DNA of 64,000 nt from Alloyangia pacifica (GCF_900116195.1 NZ_FOZW01000002.1:496001-560000); one strand, 5' to 3'. Positions 1 through 9,326 are shown, numbered from the stretch's first letter. Numbers and translations are program-made. Notes: generated by a model from the letters alone, not told the origin.

Positions 1-51
1 TCTGAAATGTCCATTTGCCAAAGATTACGGCACGAAACAGGAAAGTCTATG

Positions 52-70
52 ACATTGTTATTAACAATGT
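52..70. promoter_or_regulatory. LysR-type operator palindrome
   Basis: A perfect 19-bp inverted repeat, ACATTGTTATTAACAATGT, has 9-bp arms around a single central T and contains the T-N11-A core typical of LysR binding sites. It lies 70 bp before the LysR gene at 141. The divergent target gene would be to the left of the window. The symmetry is seen directly; binding by the neighbouring regulator is inferred. Confidence 0.6.
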
Positions 71-140
71 TGAAAAACTGTCGCTCCCGCTACATAAGCG
101 CGGGCGGGTCACGAGTGCCCAGGGTAGCCGGAGAGTCTGA

Positions 141-1046
141 ATGGACAAGTTTGCCGAACTAAGAGCCTTCACGCATGTGATGGACCATGGTGGTTTCACT
201 GCGGCGGCAGATGCGCTCGGCATGTCCAAGGCGGCGGTTTCCAAGAACGTCGCGGCGCTGGAGCGCCGGCTCGGGCTGAAGCTCTTCGAGCGCACCACGC
301 GACAGGTCCGTCCGACCACTGAGGGCAACCATTATTACCGCTGGACGCGCCAGCTGCTGGCCGAGGCCGATTGGGCCGACACCTGTGCCCGAGCCCTCGC
401 CGAACCGCAGGCCGCGGCGCTGCGCATCGCCGCGCCGGCGGAGCTGGTCGAGCACATGATCGTTCCGCGGCTGGGACGGTTCCTCGCGTCACATCCCGAC
501 CACTCGGTGGTGTTCGAACCCCTTGGGTCCGAGGGATGCGATCTGACGCTGAGCACCGAGACCGGCGAGCAGATGGAAGGCCGACCGATCGCGGTGAGCG
601 CCCATGTGGTTGTCGCATCCTCGCTCTATCTCGCCACGCAGGGACGGCCCGAAAGCGCGAGCGAGCTTGCGAGCCATCGCCTGCTGCACCTGCCTGCTGA
701 GCAGGAAGGCGTGATCTGGACGCTGACCGACCGTCGCGGTGCGGTGACCCCGGTCACCGCTGAGCGCCGCATCGAGATGGCCGACACCCGTTCTGTGCTC
801 GAGGCCGCTCTGGCAGGTCTCGGCGTTGCCTGCCTGCCCGATTTCGTCGTGGCCCGCGATCTCAGCGTCGGCCGTCTGACCCGTATCCTGCCGGAGTATG
901 ACTCGGCGCGCCGGGTGATCCTGTCGCGCACGGAAACCGGTGGCCCGGCGCGGGAACTGGCGATGGAGTTCGAGTCCTATCTCGATTCCTCGCTGCGCGA
1001 GCAGGGTGCGCCGCTCGCCGGACGCGCCGGCGATCTCGCCCCCTGA
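141..1046 (+). CDS. LysR-family transcriptional regulator (CrgA-like)
   Basis: A 301-residue LysR-type regulator. The N-terminal winged helix-turn-helix (about residues 1-60) has the hallmark order FTAAADALGMSKAAVSKNV followed by LE.RLG..LFERTTR. The rest fits an effector-binding domain that is short and divergent (about 90-290). The start at 141 gives the HTH at its normal position. A 19-bp palindrome upstream (52-70) is the likely autoregulatory site, so it probably controls a divergent gene left of the window. It ends convergently with the OmpA-like gene. The effector cannot be read from sequence. Confidence 0.9.
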   Translation: MDKFAELRAFTHVMDHGGFTAAADALGMSKAAVSKNVAALERRLGLKLFERTTRQVRPTTEGNHYYRWTRQLLAEADWADTCARALAEPQAAALRIAAPAELVEHMIVPRLGRFLASHPDHSVVFEPLGSEGCDLTLSTETGEQMEGRPIAVSAHVVVASSLYLATQGRPESASELASHRLLHLPAEQEGVIWTLTDRRGAVTPVTAERRIEMADTRSVLEAALAGLGVACLPDFVVARDLSVGRLTRILPEYDSARRVILSRTETGGPARELAMEFESYLDSSLREQGAPLAGRAGDLAP

Positions 1047-1120
1047 CTCCTTGCCTGCTGACCCCTTGACTGGCGGGCCGGTCCATCGACCGGTCCCGGC
1101 CACGCGGCCCGGTGTCGGGG

Positions 1121-2104
1121 TCACTCTACGGCGGGAAGCAGAACGACCTCGACCCGCCGGTTCTCCCTGCGACCCTCGTCGCTGAGATTGCTGGCCAGCG
1201 GCGCAAGGTAGCCCGCGCCATCGGCCTCCATCTGGCCGGCGGGAATGCCCTTTTCCAGAAGATAGCCGCGCGCTGCCTGTGCGCGGCTGCGAGAGATCTC
1301 TACATTTGCCGCGGATGTGCCGGTGGCGTCGGTATGGCCGACGAACAGGACGCGCCGCGCCGGATCGGCATTCAGATAGTCGGCCAGCGCGTCGAGCGAG
1401 GCGATTTTTCCGGGGGCGAGCGTCTCTGCGCCGCTGGCGAAGGCGAGATCGAGCAGCACCGCGTGGCCCTGCGCTTCGAGGGTCCGTATCAGGTCCGGCG
1501 TGCTGCTGGACAGCACGGGCGGCTCGGCGTCATCGGCGATCGCATTGCTGTCCTCCTCGCCGACGTCCTCATCGTTGGTCCCGGCTGACGGCGAAGTCGA
1601 GGCGCGGATCACCTGCACGAAGCCCGTTGCGGGGCTGTGGCTGACCAGCAGTGTCAGGTAGTCGCCCTCGGGGTTGCGCGCGGAGAGGAAGCGATAGGCG
1701 CTGAGGTCCACGTACATGGCAGGCCCCTTCATCACCTCGGTGGCGAAGCGGAAGTCGAAGCCGCCGCAGGCCCGAGCCGCGCAGTCGAGCAGGATGCTCC
1801 AGCCCGCCTCTTCCAACTGCGCGCGCAGGGGCGCGATGATCTGCAGGTCGGTCAGGCCGGTCGCATCGATCCGCCAGGCCTGGCGCTGGATGCGGCCCTC
1901 GATGCTCTGCGTGACAAGGCCTTCCATCTCGGTCCAGGGCGCGACCGGCACCTCGTAGCTGCCGGGATCGGTGATGCGTTCAGCCGCCAGCCGGGCAGTG
2001 CCGGGCAGCGCAAGATCGAAGGCCCGCGCGGGCAGGGCTGCAAGCAGCGCCAGCGCGAGTGTGGGAAGGAGGCGCTCAGCGCGCCTGCGCGTGGTAGTCG
2101 TCAT
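1121..2104 (-). CDS. OmpA-family envelope protein
   Basis: A 327-residue exported protein. A hydrophobic signal peptide (about 1-28, ending ALPARA) is followed by a roughly 180-residue domain of no recognised family and then a C-terminal OmpA-like peptidoglycan-binding domain (about 210-325). The latter shows VGHTDATGTSAANVEISRSRA, with the Asp and Arg that contact diaminopimelate in this family. There is no obvious lipobox cysteine, so it is probably periplasmic or outer-membrane associated. Its start overlaps the preceding gene by 29 bp, making it the last gene of the 4226-to-1121 run and probably translationally coupled. The mature N-terminal domain has a single cysteine pair (DCAARACGG). 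Confidence 0.88.
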   Translation of the reverse strand: MTTTTRRRAERLLPTLALALLAALPARAFDLALPGTARLAAERITDPGSYEVPVAPWTEMEGLVTQSIEGRIQRQAWRIDATGLTDLQIIAPLRAQLEEAGWSILLDCAARACGGFDFRFATEVMKGPAMYVDLSAYRFLSARNPEGDYLTLLVSHSPATGFVQVIRASTSPSAGTNDEDVGEEDSNAIADDAEPPVLSSSTPDLIRTLEAQGHAVLLDLAFASGAETLAPGKIASLDALADYLNADPARRVLFVGHTDATGTSAANVEISRSRAQAARGYLLEKGIPAGQMEADGAGYLAPLASNLSDEGRRENRRVEVVLLPAVE

Positions 2105-2645
2105 TCGGCCGCATATCGGTGGCGCTGGCCACCCGGTTGGTCATGTTGAAGAACGCCGCCACGTTGACGATGTCCCAGATGTCACGCTCGGAGAAGCCCG
2201 CGTCGCGCAGCGCCTCGCGGTCGTACTCGGCGATCTCGGCGCTGCTTCTGGTCAGCTTCTCGGCAAAGTGCAGCATGGCGCGGTGGCGGTGGCCCAGATC
2301 GGCGACACGCCAGTTCATCACCAGCATCTCGCCGAGCTTCGGGTCGCCCGACAGCTCGCGCACGGCGGCGCCATGCGCCGTCAGGCAATAGAAGCAGCGG
2401 TTGATCGAGGAAACCACCACGGCGATCATCTCGCGCTCGAGCTTGCTCAGCCCGGAGTCCGCCAGCATCAGCTCGTTGTAGATCGCGGTGAAGGAGTCGA
2501 GCTTGGCGATGTCGAAGGCGTGGGCCTTCAGCACGTTCGGCACCATGCCCAGCTTTTCCTCGCAGATGTCGAAGTATTTCTGCGTCCGCTCTGGCAGCGG
2601 GTCGACCATCGGCAAGTCGAGGGCAGTGGGCAGGTCCTTGGTCAT
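2076..2645 (-). CDS. AhpD-like peroxidase-related protein (carboxymuconolactone decarboxylase family)
   Basis: A 189-residue protein of the uncharacterised peroxidase-related (AhpD/CMD) family. The CMD core contains an E..AVVVSSINRCFYCLTAHGAAVREL segment, with the CxxC pair of redox-active members followed by the conserved His. It is expected to act on peroxides or related oxidants in the cytoplasm, with the true substrate unknown. The start at 2645 was preferred over an in-frame ATG at 2732 because the latter would run well into the preceding gene. The gene begins 4 bp after the GNAT stop and overlaps the OmpA-like start, so all three are probably co-transcribed. Confidence 0.85.
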   Translation of the reverse strand: MTKDLPTALDLPMVDPLPERTQKYFDICEEKLGMVPNVLKAHAFDIAKLDSFTAIYNELMLADSGLSKLEREMIAVVVSSINRCFYCLTAHGAAVRELSGDPKLGEMLVMNWRVADLGHRHRAMLHFAEKLTRSSAEIAEYDREALRDAGFSERDIWDIVNVAAFFNMTNRVASATDMRPNDDYHAQAR

Positions 2646-2649
2646 AGGG

Positions 2650-3375
2650 TCAGTTTCCGGGCTTGATGCGGTAGTGGTACTGTCCCACAAGCTCCATCCC
2701 GAGGGAAGCGTAGAGCCCGTTTGCCGGGTCATTGTCCGTCAGGCAGGCCAGCGACATGTAGCGCGCGCCCTTGCCCTCGGCCCAGATCGCCGCGCGGCGC
2801 ATCATCGCGGTGCCGACGCCCTTGCCGCGGTGCGCGTCCAGCACCTCGAGCGCGTGGACCATCGCGATCCCCTCGTGGATGGCGCAATACCCGGCACCCG
2901 CAGGCTTGTCCGAGACCCGTCCGAAAAGCCCGGTCTTCGGTCCTTTGGCGCGTTCCATCACACCGACCCGGGCCGGGCCGATGCCGCCCGCCTCCCAGAT
3001 TTCGCGCATCACGGCCAGCGGCTCCCAGAGCGCAAAGGCACTCATCCGGTGCGGCAGGGTCTCGGTCAGCAGACCGATCTTGCACACCCAGAGGTTCACC
3101 GGGTCGATGATGTCATAGCCGCGCGACTCCAGCGCCACGTCGAGCGCGGTCTCGCCATCGCGGATCATGAAGAGCGGCTCCTGCCGCATCATCCGCTGCG
3201 CCTGTTCGGCAGCCTGCAGGTCGTCCGGACTCCAGCCGTCCTCGGCGGTGATGCAAGAGACCCGCTTGCCGCCGCCGCCACCCTCGCGCAGCAGCCAGGG
3301 GCCGGCGGCCACCGTCGAGGCGGCGGGCCAGGTGTTGTCGAGCGTGGCGTAGAGGCGGGGAAGGTCTGGAGTCAT
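2650..3375 (-). CDS. GNAT-family N-acetyltransferase
   Basis: A 241-residue protein whose C-terminal half (about 130-235) is a GCN5-type acetyltransferase fold. The acetyl-CoA pyrophosphate loop is visible as VLDAHRGKGVGTAMMRRAA, and the final strands carry DNDPANGLYASLGM, the usual N-x-x-A-x-x-L-Y-x-x-x-G-F pattern. The N-terminal half is divergent. Substrate unknown; small molecules or protein amino groups are both possible. It sits second in the minus-strand run, 125 bp after the CinA-like gene and 4 bp before the AhpD-like gene. Confidence 0.85.
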   Translation of the reverse strand: MTPDLPRLYATLDNTWPAASTVAAGPWLLREGGGGGKRVSCITAEDGWSPDDLQAAEQAQRMMRQEPLFMIRDGETALDVALESRGYDIIDPVNLWVCKIGLLTETLPHRMSAFALWEPLAVMREIWEAGGIGPARVGVMERAKGPKTGLFGRVSDKPAGAGYCAIHEGIAMVHALEVLDAHRGKGVGTAMMRRAAIWAEGKGARYMSLACLTDNDPANGLYASLGMELVGQYHYRIKPGN

Positions 3376-3500
3376 TCTTGCACTCTGCCGGTCCCTCGCG
3401 GCGGGCGGGACGCGCGCGCAGGTCGGAACGGGTTACGATCTGTGTTCCTATCTATGGCGGCAGCTCTGCGCGAGGGCAATCGCTGCCGCCTAACGGGAGA

Positions 3501-4226
3501 TCAGCTCTCGGGAAAAAGCGCCGCGAGCCGTGTCATTGCCGCATCAACCCGCGCGCCTTCGGACCCGCGGATGACGATATTGGCGCCGTAGACACCGTCC
3601 TTCTGGAACGGGTAGGAGCCGATCGACAGATCGGCGAACTCGGCGGCCAGCGCCGAGAGCGGCCCGGCGATCTCGCCCTCGCCGCGCTGGATACGCAGCG
3701 ATTGCGACAGCAGCGGCGCACCGCCGGTCAGCGTGGGCAGCACGCTGGCCACCATCGCTTCGAAGACCGAGGGCACACCCGCCATGACGTGGACGTTGCC
3801 GAGGGTGAAGCCGGGGGCGATAGAGACCGGGTTGTCGATCAGCGTGGCGCCTTCGGGAATGCGGGCCATGCGCTGGCGGGCCTCGTTGAACTCGGAGCCC
3901 TGCCGCTCGTAGTGCGCGGCGAGCAGGTCGTAGGCATCCTGTCGCACGCCGATGGAGGCGCCGAAGGCCGCGGCGACGGCGTCGGCGGTGATGTCATCAT
4001 GGGTCGGCCCGATGCCGCCCGAGGTGAAGACGTGGTCAAAGGTTGCGCTCAGCGCCTTGACCGCGGCGACGATGGCGGCCTGATCGTCCGAGACCATGCG
4101 CGCCTCGCGCAGGTCGATGCCCTGCTTGGTCAGCTGCTGCGCAAGGTAATGCATGTTTGAATCGCGGGTCCGTCCCGAGAGGATCTCGTCCCCGATGACC
4201 AGCATGGCTGCGGTGGGGTTGGCCAT
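3501..4226 (-). CDS. CinA-type molybdopterin-binding domain protein (single domain)
   Basis: A 241-residue protein matching the N-terminal MoaB/MogA-like domain of CinA. It shows the start motif VIGDEILSGRTRDSN and the TSGGIGPTHDD nucleotide/pterin loop. The C-terminal nicotinamide-nucleotide amidase domain of full-length CinA is absent; the protein is about half the length of classical CinA, as in many alphaproteobacteria where the two halves are separate genes. The role is probably NMN/ADP-ribose pyrophosphate metabolism or a related nucleotide function. Competence induction should not be assumed. First gene of the minus-strand run. Confidence 0.88.
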   Translation of the reverse strand: MANPTAAMLVIGDEILSGRTRDSNMHYLAQQLTKQGIDLREARMVSDDQAAIVAAVKALSATFDHVFTSGGIGPTHDDITADAVAAAFGASIGVRQDAYDLLAAHYERQGSEFNEARQRMARIPEGATLIDNPVSIAPGFTLGNVHVMAGVPSVFEAMVASVLPTLTGGAPLLSQSLRIQRGEGEIAGPLSALAAEFADLSIGSYPFQKDGVYGANIVIRGSEGARVDAAMTRLAALFPES

Positions 4227-4318
4227 GGTTCTGCTCTCCTTGCGCCGGTTGTCGCCCTTGGTATAGGCCCCGGCACCGCGCTTTCAAACCCCTCCGATCA
4301 CAGGATGATTTGCGGGGC

Positions 4319-5431
4319 TCACGACAGGCGGTGACGGAACAGCCAGGCGGCGAGCGGCAGGGTCGTGGCAGCGACGCAGAGCAGCGGCACGAAGTCGGCC
4401 CCGACCTCGGCCAACCCCGCGCCTTCGAGATAGACGCGCCGCACCAGGTCGACCCCGAAGCGCAGCGGGTTCGCGTAGGTCACCCATTGCAGCACCTGCG
4501 GCATGTTGCGGATCGGGGTGAGCAGCCCTGACAGCAGCATCAGCGGCATGACGATGAGGAAGGTGTAGAGCATCGCCTGCTGCATGGTCAGGGCCACCGC
4601 CGAGATCGACAGGCCGATGCCGACCGAGGCCAGGGTGAAGCTCGCGAGCCCGAGATAGAGCAGCCAGACCGAGCCGACCATGGGAATGCCGAACCAGAAC
4701 AGGATGATGAGAAAGATCAAAGTCGATTGCAGGATGCCCACGGTCATCGTCGGCAGCGCCTTGCCGATCAGGATCTGCAGCGGTGTCAGCGGGGTGACCA
4801 GGAGCTGGTCGAAGGTGCCCTGTTCCCGCTCGCGCGCCACCGACAGGGCCGAGAGCAGCAGCGTCTGGATCATGCTCAGCGCGGCGATCAGCGGCGGCAT
4901 CAGGTTCCAGCGCGACTCGAGGTTGGGATTGAACCAGGCGCGGCGGTCGATGGTCACCAGCGGCACCGCGCCGCGCGCGACATTGAAGGCGGCGACCACC
5001 GAGGCGATCTGCGCCGAGGCCGCCCCCGCCGTCGCCGAGTTGCGCCCGTCGAGGATGACCTGAAGCGGCGCCTGCCGGTCCGTCGCCAGCCGCGCCTCGA
5101 AATCCGGCGGTATGCCCAGCACCAGCAGGGCGTCGCCGCTGTCGATCACCGCCGCGATCTGGCCCGCATTGTCCAGCGTTGCGACGCGGGTGAACACCCC
5201 GCCGCCGTCGAGGCTGGCCAGCAGCTCGGTCGAGGCGGCACCGCGGCTCTGGTCGAGCACCGCGTAGGGCACATGGGTCAGATCGTAGGTCGCGCCGTAG
5301 CCGAAGAGGAGCGATTGCAGGATCGCCGGCATCAGCAGCAGCGCGCGGCTCGACGGATCCTTGAAAAGGTCGCGGAACTCCTTGCGGATCAGCGCGACGA
5401 TCTGCGCGAGATAGGCGAGGGCGGCCTGCAT
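4319..5431 (-). CDS. ybhR: ABC-2 type exporter permease (YbhR-like)
   Basis: A 370-residue inner-membrane permease of the ABC-2 family. One N-terminal transmembrane helix (about 25-45) precedes a large periplasmic domain, and five C-terminal helices (about 175-365) follow, including the conserved REREQGTFDQLLVTPL segment of YhhJ/YbhR proteins. It is the last gene of the four-gene exporter operon and starts 3 bp after its sister permease. The two permeases are expected to form a heterodimeric channel driven by the double ATPase at 6562-8322. Symbols follow E. coli ybhGFSR by gene order and domain structure. Confidence 0.85.
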   Translation of the reverse strand: MQAALAYLAQIVALIRKEFRDLFKDPSSRALLLMPAILQSLLFGYGATYDLTHVPYAVLDQSRGAASTELLASLDGGGVFTRVATLDNAGQIAAVIDSGDALLVLGIPPDFEARLATDRQAPLQVILDGRNSATAGAASAQIASVVAAFNVARGAVPLVTIDRRAWFNPNLESRWNLMPPLIAALSMIQTLLLSALSVAREREQGTFDQLLVTPLTPLQILIGKALPTMTVGILQSTLIFLIILFWFGIPMVGSVWLLYLGLASFTLASVGIGLSISAVALTMQQAMLYTFLIVMPLMLLSGLLTPIRNMPQVLQWVTYANPLRFGVDLVRRVYLEGAGLAEVGADFVPLLCVAATTLPLAAWLFRHRLS

Positions 5432-5434
5432 CGC

Positions 5435-6565
5435 TCAGTCCATCGTCTTGCGCAGCGCGCGGCAGGTGAAGGTGATCAGCACGGCGGCATAGAGCGACAG
5501 GATCAGGCTCGAGCGCAGGATGTCGGGCCAGTAATCGCCGGCCATGAACAGCGTCTTGATCAGCCCCATGAAATGCGTGGCGGGCAGCAGTTGCGAGATC
5601 GCCCGGATCACCGAGGGCACATTGCGCAAATCGAAGACGAAGCCCGAGAGCATCAGCGCCGGCATGAAGCTGACCAGCAGGGCGATCTGGCTGGCGGCGA
5701 ACTGGTTGCGCGCCAGCGCCGAGATCAGCAGCCCGAGCGAGAGCGAGACCAGCAGGTAGAGCAGCGAGACCGCGATGATGATCGGCAGCGACCCCCGCAT
5801 CGGCACCTCGAAGAGCCAGCGCGCTGCCAGCAGGCACATGACGAGGTCGATGGTGCCGATCACCATGTAGGGCGCGAGCTTGGCCAGCACGAGTTCCAGC
5901 GGTCGCACCGGGGTGACGAAGATCGCCTCGAGCGTGCCGCGCTCCCATTCCCGCGCGACCAGAAGCGAGGTCAGGAAGGCGCCGATGAGGGTGAGGATCA
6001 GCACCAAGAGCCCGGGGACTAGGAACCATGTGCTCTCGCCGGGCTCGTTGAACCAGCTGCGCTGCACGATGACCACGCTGCCGGCCGCAGCCTGCGTACC
6101 GCCCATCCGCTCGGCCCGCTTTTCCAGCGGCACGGACAGGGCGCCGGTCACATAGCCTTCGATCGCATTGGCGGTGGTCGAGTCCACCCCGTTCAGGATC
6201 AGCTGTACCCGCGCTTCCCCGAGCGCAAGCTGGCGCAGGAAATCATGCGGCACGCGCAGGATGGCGTCGATCTCGCCGCCCATCATCCCCGCCTCGGCTT
6301 CGTGCATGTCGTGCATCCAGACCGGCGACAGGTAGGTAGAGCCGGTCAGACCCATGGCCGCCTCGCGCGCCGCCTGCGAGTTGTTCTGCATCACCACCGC
6401 GATGCGTGCGTCTTTCACGTCGAAGGACAGCCCGTAGCCGAACAGCAGGATCAGCACCACCGGCAGCAGCAGGCCGACGAAGAGGTTGCTGCGGTCGCGC
6501 AGCAGCTGCCGGGTCTCCTTGCGGGTGAGCGCGCGCAGGCGCAGGAGAAAGCCGGGTGCGCTCAT
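5435..6565 (-). CDS. ybhS: ABC-2 type exporter permease (YbhS-like)
   Basis: A 376-residue ABC-2 permease with the same layout as its neighbour: an N-terminal helix (about 20-42), an extracytoplasmic domain, then five helices with the signature REWERGTLEAIFVTPV. The start ATG at 6565 overlaps the stop of the ATPase gene (ATGA), indicating coupled translation. It pairs with the permease at 4319-5431. The E. coli homologue YbhFSR exports tetracycline-type drugs and cations; substrate here is not deducible. Confidence 0.86.
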   Translation of the reverse strand: MSAPGFLLRLRALTRKETRQLLRDRSNLFVGLLLPVVLILLFGYGLSFDVKDARIAVVMQNNSQAAREAAMGLTGSTYLSPVWMHDMHEAEAGMMGGEIDAILRVPHDFLRQLALGEARVQLILNGVDSTTANAIEGYVTGALSVPLEKRAERMGGTQAAAGSVVIVQRSWFNEPGESTWFLVPGLLVLILTLIGAFLTSLLVAREWERGTLEAIFVTPVRPLELVLAKLAPYMVIGTIDLVMCLLAARWLFEVPMRGSLPIIIAVSLLYLLVSLSLGLLISALARNQFAASQIALLVSFMPALMLSGFVFDLRNVPSVIRAISQLLPATHFMGLIKTLFMAGDYWPDILRSSLILSLYAAVLITFTCRALRKTMD

Positions 6566-8322
6566 GCCGCGGCCTCCCGCGTGGCGCGGTGCGCGCGGGC
6601 CTGTTCGACGATGCCGATGAACGCCGTGTTCATGTCGGCACCATCTTCCGCCCCGGCCTTTTCGCGGACCTCCTGGGGCGTGCCGATGACCAGCATTTCG
6701 CCCGCGTCCTGGATCGCGATGCGGTCGCAGTACTCGGCTTCTTCCATGAAATGGGTGGTCACGATGATGGTCACGCCCGAGTTGGCAAGCCCGGTGATCG
6801 TTCGCCAAAAGGCGCGCCGGGCGAGTGGGTCGATGCCGCTGGTGGGCTCGTCGAGAAAGAGAATCTGCGGCGCGTGCAGCAGCCCCGTGGCCATGGCCAG
6901 TCGTTGCTTGTAGCCGGCGGGCAGCAGGCCGCTGCGGGCGTCCGGCTCCAGATCGAAACGGGCGAGCGCCTCGCGCACCCGCTCCTTCAGCACCTTGCCC
7001 CGCAGCCCGTAGGCACCGCCGAAGAACTCGAGGTTCTCGCGCACGCTGAGGTTGCCGTAGAGCGAGAACTTCTGCGCCACGTAGCCGATCCGGGCGCGTG
7101 CGCGGGCCCGGGCGGTACGCAAGTCGCGCCCGGCGACCTCGAGGTGCCCCTCGGTGGCAGGCAACAAGCCGCATAGCATGCGGAAGGTGGTGGTCTTGCC
7201 CGCGCCGTTGGGTCCGAGCAGGCCGAAGATTTCGCCGGGCATGACCTCGAAGGAGGTGCTGGCCACTGCCGTGAAGTTACCGAAGCGCCGCACGAGGTCG
7301 CGCACCGAGATGATCGGCTTGGTCGGGTCGGGCGTGGTAACGGGCGCTTCGTGGGCCGCGTCGGGCAGGGCGGGTTCGGCGTGGCCCTCGTGCTGGCGCA
7401 GCAGCAGCATGAAGGCGTCTTCGAGGGTCTCGGCGCGGGGCCCTGTGACGGCGCCGCCGAGCAGCGTGGCCAATGCGTCGTCATCGGCCTGCGGCTGGCG
7501 CACGTAATGCACCGCGCCGCCATGGGGTGTCGCGTCGATGACGAGTTCAGGCGCCCCGAGCAGACGGGCCTGCAGGGTGCGCGGGTGCATGTCCGGCGGC
7601 GGCGCGGCGGCAAAGGTCAGCCCGGCAGCGCGGGCGCGCAGGTCCCCGGGCGTGCCGCTGGCCAGGATGCGCCCGCGGTTCATCACATGGACCTGCGCGC
7701 AACGTGCCGCCTCGTCCATGTAGGCGGTGCTGACGATGACGCTCAGCCTGTCGGCGTCCACCAGTTGCTGCACGATGGCCCAAAGGTCGCGGCGCGACAG
7801 AGGGTCGACTCCGACGCTGGGCTCGTCGAGCAGCAGGAGGTCCGGTGCACGCACCAGCGTGCAGGCCAGCCCGAGCTTCTGTTTCATACCGCCCGACAGC
7901 TTGCCCGCAGGACGTGCGGTGAAGCGCGCCATGTCGGTCATCTCCAGAAGGCGCGCGAAGCGGGGGCGGCGTTCGGCCTGCGGCACCCGGTGCAGGTCGG
8001 CGTAGAGGTCGAGATTCTCCTGCACGCTCAGGTCTTCGTAGAGGCCGAAGCGCTGCGGCATGTAGCTGATGCGGTCCTGCACCCGCTGTGGATGGGCGGC
8101 GACGTCGGTGCCCAGCACCTCGAGCCGCCCGCCGCCGGGCGTCAGCAGCCCGGCGATCATCCGCAGCAGCGTTGTCTTGCCCGCGCCGTCCGGCCCCACA
8201 AGGGCTGTCAGCTCGCCGGGCCGGACGGTGAGCGACAGGGCGTCGATGGCCTGCACCATGCCACCGCCGGGCGCCTCGAAAGCGCGGTGCAGGCCCTCGG
8301 CGACGACCGTCGCCGCGGTCAT
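6562..8322 (-). CDS. ybhF: tandem-ATPase ABC exporter subunit (YbhF-like)
   Basis: A 586-residue protein containing two complete ABC ATPase domains in one chain. Domain 1 (about 5-235) has Walker A LVGPDGAGKTTLLR, signature LSGGMKQKLGLA and Walker B LLLLDEPSVGVD. Domain 2 (about 335-560) has LLGPNGAGKTTTFR, LPAGYKQRLAMA in place of the canonical LSGGQ, and ILFLDEPTSGID. The degenerate second signature is typical of this family and suggests unequal ATP sites. ATGA overlaps join it to the adaptor gene upstream and the permease gene downstream. The start at 8322 is fixed by that overlap and the first-domain boundary. Confidence 0.9.
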   Translation of the reverse strand: MTAATVVAEGLHRAFEAPGGGMVQAIDALSLTVRPGELTALVGPDGAGKTTLLRMIAGLLTPGGGRLEVLGTDVAAHPQRVQDRISYMPQRFGLYEDLSVQENLDLYADLHRVPQAERRPRFARLLEMTDMARFTARPAGKLSGGMKQKLGLACTLVRAPDLLLLDEPSVGVDPLSRRDLWAIVQQLVDADRLSVIVSTAYMDEAARCAQVHVMNRGRILASGTPGDLRARAAGLTFAAAPPPDMHPRTLQARLLGAPELVIDATPHGGAVHYVRQPQADDDALATLLGGAVTGPRAETLEDAFMLLLRQHEGHAEPALPDAAHEAPVTTPDPTKPIISVRDLVRRFGNFTAVASTSFEVMPGEIFGLLGPNGAGKTTTFRMLCGLLPATEGHLEVAGRDLRTARARARARIGYVAQKFSLYGNLSVRENLEFFGGAYGLRGKVLKERVREALARFDLEPDARSGLLPAGYKQRLAMATGLLHAPQILFLDEPTSGIDPLARRAFWRTITGLANSGVTIIVTTHFMEEAEYCDRIAIQDAGEMLVIGTPQEVREKAGAEDGADMNTAFIGIVEQARAHRATREAAA

Positions 8323-9326
8323 TGGTCGATGCCGCCGGAGCTGCCGAGCGGGATCCGCACGGTGACCGGCTGGCCGAGCCGCAGCGCGTCCTCGGGGTCG
8401 TCCACGGTGATGCGGGTCTCGTAGACAAGGCTGGTGCGCAATTCTTCGGTCTGAACCGGCTTGGGGGTGAATTCCGCCACCGAGGAGATGTAGCCGATGG
8501 TGCCCGCCACCGGCTGGTCGGGCGCGCTGTCGGTGATCACCTCGGCCTGCATTCCGGGGGCGATGCGGCCAAGATCGGGCTCGCTTACGTAGACACGGAC
8601 CCACTTGGGCTGGGTGATCGCGAGGGCAAAAACCGGGAGCTGCGGCGTGGCCTGATCGCCGGGCTCCAACAAGCGCGAGCGCACCACGGCGTCGATGGGC
8701 GCGGTCAGTGTCCCGAGGTCGATCTGGTGGCGCAGCAGGGCGAGATTGGCCCGTGCGGCGACCAGCTCGGCCTCTGCGGCAGCAATGTCTTCCTGCCGTG
8801 CCCCAGCCTTGGCCAGTTCCAGTGCCGCGCGGACCTCGGCGACCTTGGCATCCGCAGCCTCCGCCTCGCTCTGCGCGTGATCGACGGCCTGCACGCTGAC
8901 CGCGCCGCTCGACGAGGATTGCAGACGCTGGGCCCGGCTGAGGTCCCGCGCTGCGCGCGCGGCGGTGGCTTCGGCGGAGACGAGCTGCGCCTGCACCTGC
9001 GCGATCTCTTCCGGCCGGGTGCCGTTCTGGAGGCGCAACAGGCTCTGGCGGGCGGCCTCTACCTGCGCCGACGCCTGCTCTGATTGCAGCTCGAGTGTAC
9101 GGGTGTCGAGGATGCCGATCACCTGTCCCTCGGTGATCCGGTCGCCTTCCTCGGCCCGCAGTTCCGTGATCCGGCCGCTGCCGTCGAAGGCCAGCGCCAC
9201 CTGCCGGATATCTACATTGCCATGCAACACGAGCAGATCCGGGCTGCCGGGCTCCTGCCCGTAGTGGTGCCACGCGGCGGCAACCACGGCGGTAAGGGCG
9301 ATGACGATGAGCAGGATCTTTTTCAT
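8319..9326 (-). CDS. ybhG: HlyD-family periplasmic adaptor (YbhG-like)
   Basis: A 335-residue membrane-fusion protein. An N-terminal signal-anchor (about 3-20) is followed by a lipoyl half-motif (LHGNVDIRQVALAFDGSGRI), a long alanine-rich alpha-helical hairpin (about 80-200) and a beta-barrel with LTAPIDAVVRSRLLEPGDQA. It should link the inner-membrane ABC pump to an outer-membrane channel encoded elsewhere. First gene of the exporter operon, divergent from the TetR gene at 9568 with paired operator-like sites between them. Confidence 0.88.
   Translation of the reverse strand: MKKILLIVIALTAVVAAAWHHYGQEPGSPDLLVLHGNVDIRQVALAFDGSGRITELRAEEGDRITEGQVIGILDTRTLELQSEQASAQVEAARQSLLRLQNGTRPEEIAQVQAQLVSAEATAARAARDLSRAQRLQSSSSGAVSVQAVDHAQSEAEAADAKVAEVRAALELAKAGARQEDIAAAEAELVAARANLALLRHQIDLGTLTAPIDAVVRSRLLEPGDQATPQLPVFALAITQPKWVRVYVSEPDLGRIAPGMQAEVITDSAPDQPVAGTIGYISSVAEFTPKPVQTEELRTSLVYETRITVDDPEDALRLGQPVTVRIPLGSSGGIDQ

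Noticed and set aside
47-328. Short minus-strand open frame at the left edge
   Set aside because: Overlaps the LysR HTH in antisense and has shadow-like composition.
1078-1093. 6-bp hairpin CCGGTC/GACCGG between the convergent LysR and OmpA genes
   Set aside because: Short stem, no T-tract; such pairs are common by chance at this GC content.
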